Part shown: piece after piece, positions 1 to 8,134 of the stretch
Position numbering within the stretch: the first letter of the stretch is position 1
Layout: every line of letters begins with the position of its first letter
Source: Actinomycetota bacterium
Lineage (GTDB): Bacteria > Actinomycetota > Thermoleophilia > RBG-16-64-13
DNA: 64,000 bases
Assembly: GCA_016278725.1 (NCBI GenBank)
Contig: JADQBG010000015.1
Coordinates: 124,001-188,000, forward strand
Reading direction: 5' to 3'
Translations under genes and position numbers: made by a program
The notes under the pieces: model-generated
Told to the model about the DNA's origin: nothing
Seen by the model: only the letters and a program-made list of their open reading frames with translations
Database searches by the model: none

Positions 1-1346
1 TCGGCCAGCTCCTTGCGGAAGATGACGTTGACCGCGCCCTCAGGCCCCATCACCGCGATTTCGGCCCAAGGGTAGGCAAAGTTGAGATCCGCGCGAATGT
101 GCTTGGAACTCATGACGTCGTAGGCGCCGCCATAGGCCTTCCGCGTGATCAGTGTGACCTTGGGCACGGTGGCTTCGGCAAAAGCGTAGAGCAGCTTGGC
201 TCCGTGACGGATGATGCCCCCGTACTCCTGGGAGACTCCCGGAAGGAAGCCGGGCACGTCCACGAAGGTGACCAGGGGAATGTTGAAGGCGTCGCAGAAA
301 CGGACGAAGCGGGCCGCCTTGTCGCCCGAGTCGATGTCGAGCACTCCGGCCAGGGCCGCCGGCTGGTTGGCCACCACCCCGACGCTACGCCCGCCGATCC
401 GCCCAAAACCGACCACGATGTTCGGAGCGAAAAACTCCTGCACCTCCAGGAACTGCTTGTGGTCGAGCACCACCCGGATGATCTCGCGCATGTCGTAGGG
501 CTGGTTCGGGTTCATGGGAACCACGTCGTCCAGTTCCTTGGTCAGGCGCAGGGGGTCGTCGTCCGTGGGGCCCAAAGGCGGATCGTCCATGTTGTTCTGC
601 GGCATGTAGGAGAGCAGCTCGCGGATGAGCAGCAGGACCTCCTCGTCGGAATCCCCGGTGAAGTGCGCCACCCCGCTCTTGCTGACATGGGTGAGCGCTC
701 CGCCCAGATCCTCCTTGGTGACCTCTTCGTGCGTGACCGTTCGGATGACTTCCGGGCCGGTGACGAACATGTGGGCTGTGCCCTTGACCATCAGAATGAA
801 GTCGGTGATTGCGGGGGAGTAGACCGCGCCCCCGGCACAAGGACCCATGATCGCGGATATCTGGGGAATCACCCCCGAGACCATCACGTTGCGCAGAAAG
901 ATGTCCCCGTAGCCCGCCAGGCTGGCGACACCTTCCTGAATACGGGCGCCGCCGGAGTCGTTCAGGCCGATGACGGGGCAACCGTTCTTGGCGGCGAGAT
1001 CCATGATCTTGCAGACCTTGCCGGCATAGGCCTCGCCCAGAGCGCCGCCGAACACGGTGAAATCCTGGGCGAAGGCAAACGTGGTGCGCCCGTTGATCCG
1101 GCCAAAGCCGGTGACCACGCCGTCCCCGGCGACCTTCCGCTTGTCCATCCCGAATTCGGACACTCGGTGCGTGACGAACCGGTCGAGTTCGGTGAACGAG
1201 CCTTCGTCGAAAAGCAGATCGAGCCGCTCGCGCGCGGTCATCTTACCGGCCTGATGCTGCTTGGCGATCCGCTCGGGCCCTTCGCCCGTCAAAGCCTGTT
1301 CCGTGCGCCTCTCTAGCTCATCGATGGCATCGCGTTCTTCGGCCAT
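1..1346 (-). CDS. pccB: Acyl-CoA (propionyl/methylmalonyl-type) carboxylase beta subunit, partial
   Basis: The reverse-strand frame runs from ATG at 1346 off the left edge and covers about 448 codons, so the C-terminus is missing. This is the carboxyltransferase (beta) subunit of a biotin-dependent acyl-CoA carboxylase, which moves CO2 from carboxybiotin to propionyl-CoA or a similar acyl-CoA. The N-terminus ([17 protein letters not shown]), the first crotonase-like half ([28 protein letters not shown]) and the second half ([22 protein letters not shown]) are all characteristic. The start is preceded on its strand by a short tandem repeat block and a possible promoter. The acyl-CoA chain length cannot be read from the sequence. 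The biotin carboxylase/BCCP gene is not in the window. Confidence 0.95.
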   Translation of the reverse strand, partial: MAEERDAIDELERRTEQALTGEGPERIAKQHQAGKMTARERLDLLFDEGSFTELDRFVTHRVSEFGMDKRKVAGDGVVTGFGRINGRTTFAFAQDFTVFGGALGEAYAGKVCKIMDLAAKNGCPVIGLNDSGGARIQEGVASLAGYGDIFLRNVMVSGVIPQISAIMGPCAGGAVYSPAITDFILMVKGTAHMFVTGPEVIRTVTHEEVTKEDLGGALTHVSKSGVAHFTGDSDEEVLLLIRELLSYMPQNNMDDPPLGPTDDDPLRLTKELDDVVPMNPNQPYDMREIIRVVLDHKQFLEVQEFFAPNIVVGFGRIGGRSVGVVANQPAALAGVLDIDSGDKAARFVRFCDAFNIPLVTFVDVPGFLPGVSQEYGGIIRHGAKLLYAFAEATVPKVTLITRKAYGGAYDVMSSKHIRADLNFAYPWAEIAVMGPEGAVNVIFRKELA

Positions 1347-1367
1347 CCGTCCCCCCCCTTGACTCCC

Positions 1368-1433
1368 CTGAGACCCGTTTCACCTCGAGGCCCGTTCCAC
1401 TCGAGTCCTGTTCCATCTCGAGACCCGTTCCAC
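1368..1433. repeat. Four imperfect 16-17 bp tandem repeats upstream of pccB
   Basis: Four units (1368-1383, 1384-1400, 1401-1416, 1417-1433) share the core GAGACCCGTTCCAC with one to three changes each. They lie between the pccB start and its likely promoter, so they would form the pccB 5' leader. Their function is unknown. Confidence 0.75.
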
Positions 1434-1461
1434 ACTATACTGTTGCTCGAAGCAAGGGCAA
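1434..1461 (-). promoter_or_regulatory. Candidate pccB promoter
   Basis: On the reverse strand TTGCCC (1461-1456) lies 16 bp from TATAGT (1439-1434), pointing toward pccB. It is a sigma70-like match only. The same DNA also reads TATACT on the forward strand, so direction is not certain. Confidence 0.35.
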
Positions 1462-1495
1462 CCCTTGACCGATTGACATTAAGGAGAAGCTGTCT

Positions 1496-1657
1496 ATGAA
1501 AAGCTACGAGTGCAACCTGTGCGGCTACGTATACGATCCCGAAGAGGGAGACCCCAGTCAGGGCATCGAGCCCGGTACCGCTTTTGAGGACCTTCCCGAA
1601 GACTGGACCTGCCCCGACTGCGGCGCGGGCAAAGAGGATTTCGAGGCAGTCGCCTAG
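1496..1657 (+). CDS. Rubredoxin
   Basis: This small 53-residue electron carrier binds one iron with four cysteines. Both rubredoxin knuckles are present, CNLCG near residue 6 and CPDCG near residue 39, as is the YDPEEGDP segment; the length is typical. The start is set by AAGGAG at 1481-1486, nine bases before ATG. Rubredoxins pass single electrons to oxygen- or superoxide-reducing enzymes or other redox partners in the cytoplasm; no dedicated partner lies beside it. Its stop codon overlaps the stop of apgM on the other strand within one CTAG. Confidence 0.96.
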   Translation: MKSYECNLCGYVYDPEEGDPSQGIEPGTAFEDLPEDWTCPDCGAGKEDFEAVA

Positions 1658-2853
1658 GTTCGGATCCCAAGGAAGCGGGCCATCAGCCGGTAGCCCGGAT
1701 CCACGCTGAGGCCGGTTGCCCCGGCCGCTGCCTCTGTATAGGCGGCGGCCGGCCGGCTCTCTATCCCGGCCCCCCACATCACGAAAGGCACCGGATCCCG
1801 TGCATGCGTGCGGCTGCTCAGGGGCGTGGGGTGATCGGGCAGGACCAGCAGGCCGATTTCTCCCTCCAGCTCCAGTATCTGGGGCAGCATCAGCTCGTCC
1901 ACCCGCTCGATGGCCTCGACCTTGCCTTCGACATCTCCGGAGTGCCCCGCTTCATCGGGTGCCTCCACGTGGACGAACACCAAATCGCTTTCCTCCAGCG
2001 CGGCCAGCGCCCCCGCCATCTGCCCCTCGAAGTCGTTGGAGCCGTCGTCGGTCACCCCGGGGATGTCCAGCACCTGCATCTGCACCTGCGTGGCCAGCCC
2101 GGCCAGAAGATCGACACCCGAGGTGATCGCCGCTTCCCGGCCGTAGGCCTCGCGGAAGGAGGGCATGTCCGCCGCCGCCAGGCCGGGCCAGAATAGCCAG
2201 ATCTGGGTCACGGGCAGGTCGCCGCGTGCCCTGCGGGCTTCGTTGATCGGATGGTCCCTCAGCAGCTCGCGCGAGCGGTCCATCAGGTCCTGGAGAAAGA
2301 AGCTGCCCGGTCCCTGCGGGAGGTGATCTTCAATTGGCTCGCCGTGGATGTCATGAGCAGGCACGCAGATCGTGTTGACCACGTCGCCCGCCTCCCGCAC
2401 CGTGACGATGTGGCGGAAGCCCACCCCGGGGTAGAAGGCCACTCGTTCACTGCCCAACTGCCTCTGCAGATCCTCGAGGATCACATGCGACTCAGAGGAA
2501 GGGATGTGGCCCCCGGCATAGCTCTTCATCCTGCCCTGCTCGACCGTGATCAGGTTGCAGCGAAGCGCCGCCTGCTCCGGCTCCAGGTGAATCCCCAGGG
2601 CCAGAGCTTCAATCGGCCCGCGCCCCCCGTAGAACCTGGTCGGATCGAAGCCCAGCACGCTCATGCAGGCTATGGCGCTCGAAGGTTCCATGCCCTCGGG
2701 CACGTTCTGGACGAGCCCAACCTGGCCCTCGCGGGCGAGCCGGTCCAGTTTGGGAGTGCGCGCCGCCTCGAGCGAGGTCCTGCCGCCGAGCTCCTCCACG
2801 GACCAACCGGCGGCCCCGTCAATGATCAGTACCATGTTCTTTCGTCCGGCCAC
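1654..2853 (-). CDS. apgM: Cofactor-independent phosphoglycerate mutase, archaeal (ApgM) type
   Basis: This enzyme interconverts 3- and 2-phosphoglycerate in glycolysis and gluconeogenesis using metal ions and no 2,3-bisphosphoglycerate. It belongs to the alkaline-phosphatase superfamily. Visible signatures are the N-terminal LIIDGAAGW metal-binding strand, [20 protein letters not shown], and a late [20 protein letters not shown]. At about 399 residues it fits the ApgM family rather than the longer GpmI. Two starts are plausible: GTG at 2853, six bases after a reverse-strand TATAAT and therefore possibly leaderless, or ATG at 2835. The gene converges on rubredoxin with overlapping stops. Confidence 0.93.
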   Translation of the reverse strand: MAGRKNMVLIIDGAAGWSVEELGGRTSLEAARTPKLDRLAREGQVGLVQNVPEGMEPSSAIACMSVLGFDPTRFYGGRGPIEALALGIHLEPEQAALRCNLITVEQGRMKSYAGGHIPSSESHVILEDLQRQLGSERVAFYPGVGFRHIVTVREAGDVVNTICVPAHDIHGEPIEDHLPQGPGSFFLQDLMDRSRELLRDHPINEARRARGDLPVTQIWLFWPGLAAADMPSFREAYGREAAITSGVDLLAGLATQVQMQVLDIPGVTDDGSNDFEGQMAGALAALEESDLVFVHVEAPDEAGHSGDVEGKVEAIERVDELMLPQILELEGEIGLLVLPDHPTPLSSRTHARDPVPFVMWGAGIESRPAAAYTEAAAGATGLSVDPGYRLMARFLGIRT

Positions 2854-2859
2854 GCCGCC

Positions 2860-2865
2860 ATTATA
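2860..2865 (-). promoter_or_regulatory. Consensus -10 box abutting the apgM start
   Basis: A perfect TATAAT on the reverse strand ends six bases before GTG 2853. That spacing would put the transcription start at the GTG itself. No convincing -35 box is visible 16-18 bp upstream. Confidence 0.45.
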
Positions 2866-3040
2866 GCCACGTCGGCCCCGGCTCCGCGAACGAACCGGCT
2901 CCTCGGCGACCGCGCCCCCCAGGCCCGCATTTAGCCCCGGGGCGCACCCAGGCAACTGGTATAGTTCTCAGGACTGTCGGCCGATACTTTCGGGAGCGCC
3001 ACCACCCGGACCCTCAGTAGAAGGACACATCAACAGTCTG

Positions 3041-3979
3041 ATGTCATCACGCGACTTCCTCAATCGCCTCCCCTCCCAATTGCTGGTCCGTTTGGCCGGC
3101 GTCGGCCTGCTGCTCGGGGGCACCACTCTGGTGCTCCTCGGGCTCTTCTGGCCCGAAGAGCAGGAATCCGCGTCCGCGTCGCCGCAGACTCTGATGCAGA
3201 CGGCAGAACTGGTCACCCGTGAGCAAACCTCCCCCGCTCCGGCCATAGTGGACCTTCCCGTGGGACCCGATCGCCGCCAGCCTCCGCCCGGTTGGTGGTT
3301 GAAGCAACAGGGGGCCAAGCGCGGCACCGCGGAAGAGGAGGCGGGCGGTCCCGTTCCCCCAACGCCCAGCGCCGAGACTGCCGTATCGGGGACCGACGAG
3401 GAGTCCGCCCCCAACCGGGCGGCGGCGGCGCCCACTACCACCGCAGTGCCCACCACCCGCGCGGTGGGCACGGGCGGGAGTACCCCGATACAGGGCCGGT
3501 GGGGAGGCACCGCCGCCGACTTGGCCAACTATCTGACGGCGAACAATGCCGCTCCCCGCTTTACCGTCTCCCCCAAGGAATTGGCCGAACTATACGTGCG
3601 CTACGCCAATGAAGTGGGCCTGCGGGCGGACGTGCTCTGGTCGCAAATGCTCCACGAAACCGGGTTCGGCAAATACGGCGGCGACGTCCGCCCCGAGCAG
3701 AACAACTACGCCGGCATCGGCGCCGTCGGCGGCGGGGTGGCCGGGCACAGTTTCGCCACTCCCGCGGACGGTGTCCGGGCCCACGTGGCCCACATGGTGG
3801 CCTACGTCTACTCCGAGGACAAGGCGGACTGGACCAATTCCGCGACCGACCCGCGCTACGACCTGGTCAACCCGCGGGGAAAGGTGCGGGTGCTTTCCGA
3901 CCTGGACGGGCGCTGGGCGGTCCCCGGCAACGGCTACGGCGCCGCGATCGAACGCCACGTGATCGCGCTCAACCCGTAG
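3041..3979 (+). CDS. Membrane-anchored glucosaminidase-domain peptidoglycan hydrolase
   Basis: The 312-residue protein has a short N-terminus, one hydrophobic segment at about residues 14-36, a low-complexity Pro/Ala/Thr linker to about residue 155, and a C-terminal glucosaminidase (mannosyl-glycoprotein endo-beta-N-acetylglucosaminidase family) domain. The domain shows LWSQMLHETGFGKYGG, with the expected catalytic Glu in HETGFG, then NNYAGIGAVGG and ADGVRAHVAHMVAY. Such enzymes cut the glycan strands of peptidoglycan outside the membrane. The linker would span the cell wall. The ribosome site is weak. Its 3' end overlaps the convergent aminotransferase by 11 bp. Confidence 0.85.
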   Translation: MSSRDFLNRLPSQLLVRLAGVGLLLGGTTLVLLGLFWPEEQESASASPQTLMQTAELVTREQTSPAPAIVDLPVGPDRRQPPPGWWLKQQGAKRGTAEEEAGGPVPPTPSAETAVSGTDEESAPNRAAAAPTTTAVPTTRAVGTGGSTPIQGRWGGTAADLANYLTANNAAPRFTVSPKELAELYVRYANEVGLRADVLWSQMLHETGFGKYGGDVRPEQNNYAGIGAVGGGVAGHSFATPADGVRAHVAHMVAYVYSEDKADWTNSATDPRYDLVNPRGKVRVLSDLDGRWAVPGNGYGAAIERHVIALNP

Positions 3980-5153
3980 ACTCCGTCCTGGCCCGGGCAA
4001 AAATAGGCAACGCCCCTTCCACAGTTTCGTAAGGAACCGCGTAGGAAAGCCGAAAATAGCCGGGTTCGCCGAAACCCCGTCCGGGCACGGCCAGCACCAG
4101 TTCTTCCTGCAGCCTCTTGACGAACGCCAGGTCGTCGCCTCCCGGAGCCTTCGGGAATAGGTAGAAGGCCCCATCCGGCATCGGCACCTCGTAACCCATA
4201 TCCGTCAGCCCCTGGTATAAGGCCCGCCGGTTGCGGGCGTACGGGCTCAAATCCACCGTGATGCCCTGCAGACGGGCGGCCGCGCGCTGGGCGATGGCTG
4301 GAGCATTGACGAATCCGAGAATGCGGTTGGCCAGGATCAGGCCGGCCATCAGCCGCGACACGTCGCTCGATTGAGGACTCACGCCCACGTAGCCGATCCG
4401 CTCACCGGCCAGAGAGAGATCCTTGGAATGGCTGCTCACCACGATGGTGTTGGCGTATAGGGGCATCACCGGGGGAACGCTGACCCCATCGTAGACGATT
4501 TTGCGGTAGGGCTCATCCGCCACCAGATAGATCACGCGGCCGGTGGAGACCCAGGCTTCCTCTAGCACCCGGCCGAGCTGCAGCAGACTCTGCTCGTCAT
4601 ACACCCGGCCTGTCGGGTTGTTCGGTGAATTGATGAGCACGGCCCTGGTCCGCGGTCCGATCGCGGCGCGGATGGCCTCCGGGTCCAGGGCAAAATCGGG
4701 TCCAGCCGCGACCGTCTTGAGCGATCCTCCGTGGTTGTCCACGTAGAAGTCGTACTCGACGAAGTACGGGCGGGGCACGATAACCTCGTCCCCGGGATCG
4801 AGGATCGCTTTGAACACCACGTTCAGGCCGCCCCCCGCCCCCACGGTCATCACCACGTTTTCGGGCGGGACCTCCATTTCTTGTTCGGTGGAGAGACCGG
4901 CGGCGACGGCGGCCCGCGCCTCCGGCAGTCCCGCGTTGGGCATGTAACCGTGCAGCCCCGGCCTCTGGTCGACGGCAAGGTCGGCGAGCAACTGCTTGAA
5001 CTCAAGCGGCGGCTCTAGGTTGGGATTGCCCAGGCTCAGGTCGTACACGTTCTCGGCACCGTGCTCCGCCTTGAGCCGCGCCCCCTCTTCGAACATCCGG
5101 CGGATCCAGCTCGAACGCTCGATGAAGTCCTCGATTTTGGAAGACACGGCCAT
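3969..5153 (-). CDS. PLP-dependent aminotransferase, class I/II
   Basis: This 394-residue fold-type I aminotransferase has the N-terminal LSLGNPNLEPP segment, the SPNNPTGRVY motif, LVADEPYRKIVYDG, and the PLP lysine K244 in SSHSKDLSLAGERIG. It moves an amino group between an amino acid and a 2-oxo acid; substrate is not predictable beyond the broad aspartate/aromatic aminotransferase group. ATG at 5153 is two bases after the macro-domain stop, so the two are probably translationally coupled in a moaD-macro-aminotransferase operon. Confidence 0.93.
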   Translation of the reverse strand: MAVSSKIEDFIERSSWIRRMFEEGARLKAEHGAENVYDLSLGNPNLEPPLEFKQLLADLAVDQRPGLHGYMPNAGLPEARAAVAAGLSTEQEMEVPPENVVMTVGAGGGLNVVFKAILDPGDEVIVPRPYFVEYDFYVDNHGGSLKTVAAGPDFALDPEAIRAAIGPRTRAVLINSPNNPTGRVYDEQSLLQLGRVLEEAWVSTGRVIYLVADEPYRKIVYDGVSVPPVMPLYANTIVVSSHSKDLSLAGERIGYVGVSPQSSDVSRLMAGLILANRILGFVNAPAIAQRAAARLQGITVDLSPYARNRRALYQGLTDMGYEVPMPDGAFYLFPKAPGGDDLAFVKRLQEELVLAVPGRGFGEPGYFRLSYAVPYETVEGALPIFARARTESTG

Positions 5154-5155
5154 GA

Positions 5156-5728
5156 CTATTCTCCAAATGTGTCGGCCAGCGCCTGCTCAAAGGCGGCCAG
5201 CGTGTGAGGGTCGTGGAGCACCAGGCGAACTTCGGCAATGGTCCCCGGATGCTCTTCGAGTTCGGCGCGGATGGCCGCGAGAGCCACTCGAGCGGCCTCG
5301 GCCACCGGGTACCCGTAGGCTCCGGTCGAAATCGAGGGAAAGGCCACGGTGTGCGCGCCCAGCTCGCGGGCCACCTCGAGGCTCGAGCGGTAGGCGTGGG
5401 CCAGCGTGCCATCTTCGCCTCTCGACCCTCCCTGCCACCTGGGTCCGACCGTGTGGATGACCCACCGCGCGGGCATGCGCCCGGCGGTGGTCGCGACCGC
5501 CTCGCCGGCGGGCAGACGGCCACGCTCGTCCACGATCGCCTTGCACTCTTCGAGAATCCGGGGTCCGCCGGCACGGTGAATGGCTCCGTCCACTCCGCCT
5601 CCGCCCATGAGACTCGAGTTGGCCGCGTTTACGATCGCGTCGGCTTCCTGAGTGGTGATGTCGCCCTGAAGGAGCACCACGCGCGCACTCGCCGCGCGGG
5701 CTTCCCTCGGCCGTGCTTCTTCTTCCAC
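5156..5728 (-). CDS. Macro-domain (ADP-ribose/O-acetyl-ADP-ribose hydrolase) protein
   Basis: The 190-residue single-domain macro protein shows the ligand-binding pieces of the MacroD/YmdB group: GDITTQEADAIVNAANSSL, GGGGVDGAIHRAGG and SISTGAYGYPVAEAA. Family members bind ADP-ribose and often remove it from O-acetyl-ADP-ribose or from Asp/Glu residues. GTG at 5728 is chosen because GGAGG lies eight bases upstream. It sits between moaD and an aminotransferase, an odd setting that does not identify a substrate. Confidence 0.9.
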   Translation of the reverse strand: MEEEARPREARAASARVVLLQGDITTQEADAIVNAANSSLMGGGGVDGAIHRAGGPRILEECKAIVDERGRLPAGEAVATTAGRMPARWVIHTVGPRWQGGSRGEDGTLAHAYRSSLEVARELGAHTVAFPSISTGAYGYPVAEAARVALAAIRAELEEHPGTIAEVRLVLHDPHTLAAFEQALADTFGE

Positions 5729-5746
5729 GCTTTTGCCTCCCGCCCG

Positions 5747-5780
5747 GCTTCGCGTAATCGTGAGCTTCGCGTAATCGTGA
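5747..5780. repeat. Perfect 17-bp tandem duplication
   Basis: GCTTCGCGTAATCGTGA occurs twice head to tail (5747-5763 and 5764-5780) in the short gap between moaD and the macro gene. It looks like a replication-slippage duplication. Confidence 0.9.
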
Positions 5781-5784
5781 TTGC

Positions 5785-6015
5785 CTAGCCCCCACCGACC
5801 GGGGGGAACAGACCAATACGGTCACCGTCCTCGAGTTCACTGTCCATTTTCGCGTGAGACCCGTTGCGCATGACGATTTGAATATCCGCGGGGGCGAGCC
5901 CCTCCCGATGAACGACGTCGCGCACGGTCAATCCTGGTGCCGGCTCCACCTCGAAGCGCCGCTTCCCCTGCCGGGATCTGGGAGCGAGCGTTGCAAACAG
6001 ACGAACCTCGATCAT
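5785..6015 (-). CDS. MoaD/ThiS-family sulfur carrier protein
   Basis: This 76-residue ubiquitin-like protein starts MIEVRLFATLAP and ends PPVGGG, so it has the C-terminal Gly-Gly that MoeB/MoaE-type enzymes use for thiocarboxylate formation. MoaD family members donate sulfur for the dithiolene of molybdopterin or tungstopterin. AOR-linked MoaD paralogs are known, and two AOR genes lie in this window at 59.7-63.3 kb; that link is inference. It is the first gene of a reverse-strand operon with the macro and aminotransferase genes. Confidence 0.88.
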   Translation of the reverse strand: MIEVRLFATLAPRSRQGKRRFEVEPAPGLTVRDVVHREGLAPADIQIVMRNGSHAKMDSELEDGDRIGLFPPVGGG

Positions 6016-6061
6016 GCCTGGTAGCCTTTCCCACTTGTGTATCCAAATGCAGTGGCTTGGT

Positions 6062-6067
6062 TATAAT
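6062..6067 (+). promoter_or_regulatory. Consensus -10 box before the zinc-ribbon gene
   Basis: TATAAT on the forward strand lies 76 bp before the ATG at 6144. A good -35 box is not visible at 16-18 bp, so only the -10 is supported. Confidence 0.35.
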
Positions 6068-6143
6068 GGATACTACGCTTTTACCCCTCCGACTACACCA
6101 ACCGCCCGGATCACCGTCCGCGCGGGGCACCGGGAGGCAGTTG

Positions 6144-7109
6144 ATGGATGATTCCTGGAAGCAGTCCCTCATGACCGGAGACCAGTGCGCGCTTTGCGAG
6201 GAACCTCTGGGCGAGGAACCGGTCGAACTCGAGGAAGACGGCCGTCTGCTCATGATCTGCGGAAAGTGCGCGCTCGAGCGTCGTAGAGCGACCTCTGAGC
6301 AGGGCCATGTCCCGCCCGAAGCGACGGAATTGCTCCAGGCCGCTCAAACCCGGGCCGCCATACTGGACGAGATCCTGGAGTATCGACAGGCAGAGGAATC
6401 CCAACTCCAGGGGCTGCGGGACTTCATCGACAAAATGGCGGAGGCCCTCGCGGCCTCCGAGGCCGGCGCCGAGGATCTGCGCCGGCGCCTGCGGCAGAGC
6501 GAAGCCCACGCCGCCAAACTGGAGGACCGGGTGCGGCGGATGGAGAAGAGCTCGGCCCGGATGCAAACCGTCTCGCCCGACCAGCAATCCCCCGAACCCG
6601 CCGAAACGGGGAGCGTTCAAGGACACTTCCCGCCGCCCACCCCCGAGATTTCCCTCGAACCGGCGGAATTTGCAGTCGAAGATCTGCGCCTGCTCCAGCG
6701 ATTGTTCAACGAGAGCGAGTTCACCGACAAGTTGCGGAGCATCCGCCGCAGTTTGGGCAGCCCGGTGGTCCACCTGGCTCCGGTCCGCGGCAAACAGCAG
6801 GTGCTCATGACCGTCGCCTGGGAGATCGTTTGGTATCAGTTCCTGATCGAACTCTCCGAGGAAGCCGAGCAACCCGTGACCCTCTTCGGCGAAGGAATGG
6901 AGCTGGAGGAGTTGGGCGGGCACTTCGGCCAAGGCAACGCCGGCCTTGACGACAACGGGCGTCTGGACGCCTCGGAACTGGAGTTTGAGTTGCTCGAAAA
7001 TCCGGATTCGGTCATCAGCGACACCTCTCCCGGACAAGCCGCCCTGGAGGACGCCACGGAAGAGATCTGGGACCGGCAGGGATCTCCCGAATTTCGCTGG
7101 GACGACTGA
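6144..7109 (+). CDS. Zinc-ribbon and coiled-coil protein of unknown function
   Basis: I do not recognise a named family. The 321-residue product begins with a zinc-ribbon of two CxxC knuckles (C15/C18 and C39/C42). A charged, heptad-like coiled coil follows at about residues 58-130, then a Pro-rich linker, a compact region near residues 170-250 (AVEDLRLLQRLFNESEFTDK), and a strongly acidic tail. GGGAGG at 6132-6137 fixes ATG 6144; an in-frame extension upstream lacks a ribosome site. No signal peptide or membrane segment is seen, so it should be cytoplasmic. A structural or DNA/RNA-associated role is possible but not shown. Confidence 0.7.
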   Translation: MDDSWKQSLMTGDQCALCEEPLGEEPVELEEDGRLLMICGKCALERRRATSEQGHVPPEATELLQAAQTRAAILDEILEYRQAEESQLQGLRDFIDKMAEALAASEAGAEDLRRRLRQSEAHAAKLEDRVRRMEKSSARMQTVSPDQQSPEPAETGSVQGHFPPPTPEISLEPAEFAVEDLRLLQRLFNESEFTDKLRSIRRSLGSPVVHLAPVRGKQQVLMTVAWEIVWYQFLIELSEEAEQPVTLFGEGMELEELGGHFGQGNAGLDDNGRLDASELEFELLENPDSVISDTSPGQAALEDATEEIWDRQGSPEFRWDD

Positions 7110-7267
7110 CGGCCTCCCGGTGCGGCGGAGCTTCGGTGCTCTGCGGAGGCCCGCCTCTTTGGCCTGTCCATAGATAAGTTTGTGAATTTGTGCGCTTTGG
7201 AGTTTCTTTTATTCCCCAGAAATGTTTTGCTAGTGTGAAGTAGACGAAATCTTCCTGTGAGGGTCTT

Positions 7268-8008
7268 ATGTACGAGGTCAAACCTGACATCTTGGAGATC
7301 AGTAAGGCCCTCGGCGAAGAGACGAGGTTCTCCATCTATCGCGAGATCGCCTCCGCCAGCCGCCCTCTCACCGTTAAGGATCTGGTCGCGCGCTTCGGGA
7401 TGCATCACAGCGCCATCCGCATCCATCTCAGCAAATTGGAAGACGCGAGTCTGATCGTTTCGCAGAAGAAGCACAACCCGGGAACCGTCGGCCGCCCGCA
7501 ACTGGCCTTCCTCCCCCATCCCGAGACCCTCTCGATCACACTCCCCACACGCAATTATGAATTCCTTTCCGACCTGGCCATGTCGCTTATCCAGAGCGGC
7601 GGAGGGGCGGACTCGGCAGAGGCATTCGGCTACCAGTGGGGCGGAGCCCACGTGACAAAAGCGGATCACGGCTGGGACGCGCCGGTTCCCTTCGACCTGG
7701 CCGTCGACATCCTCATCGGGGAACTCAATTCCTTCGGCACCAGCATCGAGAAGTCGCAGACCGCCGGCCCCGCCGCCTGCATCCTGGAGCAGCGCAACTG
7801 CCCCTTCCTCGAGGTCGCCACTCGGCACCAGCCCATCGTCTGCACCCTCTTGCGCGGGGTGGCCCGGGGCATGCTCGAAGCCCTGACCGGAGCCGAAGTC
7901 AACTGGGAGCACCAGTCCCGGTTGATCGATGGCGACGATGCCTGTGAGGTCAGAGTGTCACTCATGCATCCGGCGCTCGAGTTCAGCGAACCCGCCACTC
8001 TGAACTAG
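7268..8008 (+). CDS. Winged-HTH transcriptional regulator with C-terminal cysteine cluster
   Basis: The 246-residue protein has an N-terminal winged helix (about residues 8-75: ISKALGEETRFSIYREIA, TVKDLVARFGMHHSAIRIHL) followed by a sensor-like domain containing CILEQRNC, a third Cys 14 residues on, and a fourth near the end. This is the layout of COG2345/ArsR-like regulators related to SufR, some of which bind iron-sulfur clusters; cluster binding here is inference. A TGAGGG ribosome site sits just before ATG 7268. The gene stands alone and could regulate itself or the NuoF-GltD fusion downstream on the other strand. Confidence 0.82.
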   Translation: MYEVKPDILEISKALGEETRFSIYREIASASRPLTVKDLVARFGMHHSAIRIHLSKLEDASLIVSQKKHNPGTVGRPQLAFLPHPETLSITLPTRNYEFLSDLAMSLIQSGGGADSAEAFGYQWGGAHVTKADHGWDAPVPFDLAVDILIGELNSFGTSIEKSQTAGPAACILEQRNCPFLEVATRHQPIVCTLLRGVARGMLEALTGAEVNWEHQSRLIDGDDACEVRVSLMHPALEFSEPATLN

Positions 8009-8061
8009 AGGATTCACAAAGAGAGACTGCCGCCGCTTCCCGGCCGCGGACCAACCCCGCC

Positions 8062-8121
8062 GTTCGCCTGCGCCCCGTTCGCCTGCCTCCATTGGCCTGC
8101 GCCGCCCGCCGTTCGGCCTGC
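8062..8121. repeat. Imperfect short repeats in the 3' intergenic gap
   Basis: GTTCGCCTGC appears at 8062-8071 and 8077-8086, with near copies at 8091-8100 and 8111-8121, in the gap between two convergent genes. No terminator with a T tract is seen. Confidence 0.5.
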
Positions 8122-8134
8122 GGCCGCGCAGCGG

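Noticed and set aside
99..1316. Long forward reading frame of 405 codons opposite pccB
   Set aside because: It is the antisense shadow of the carboxylase gene; the reverse strand has clear family motifs and this frame does not.
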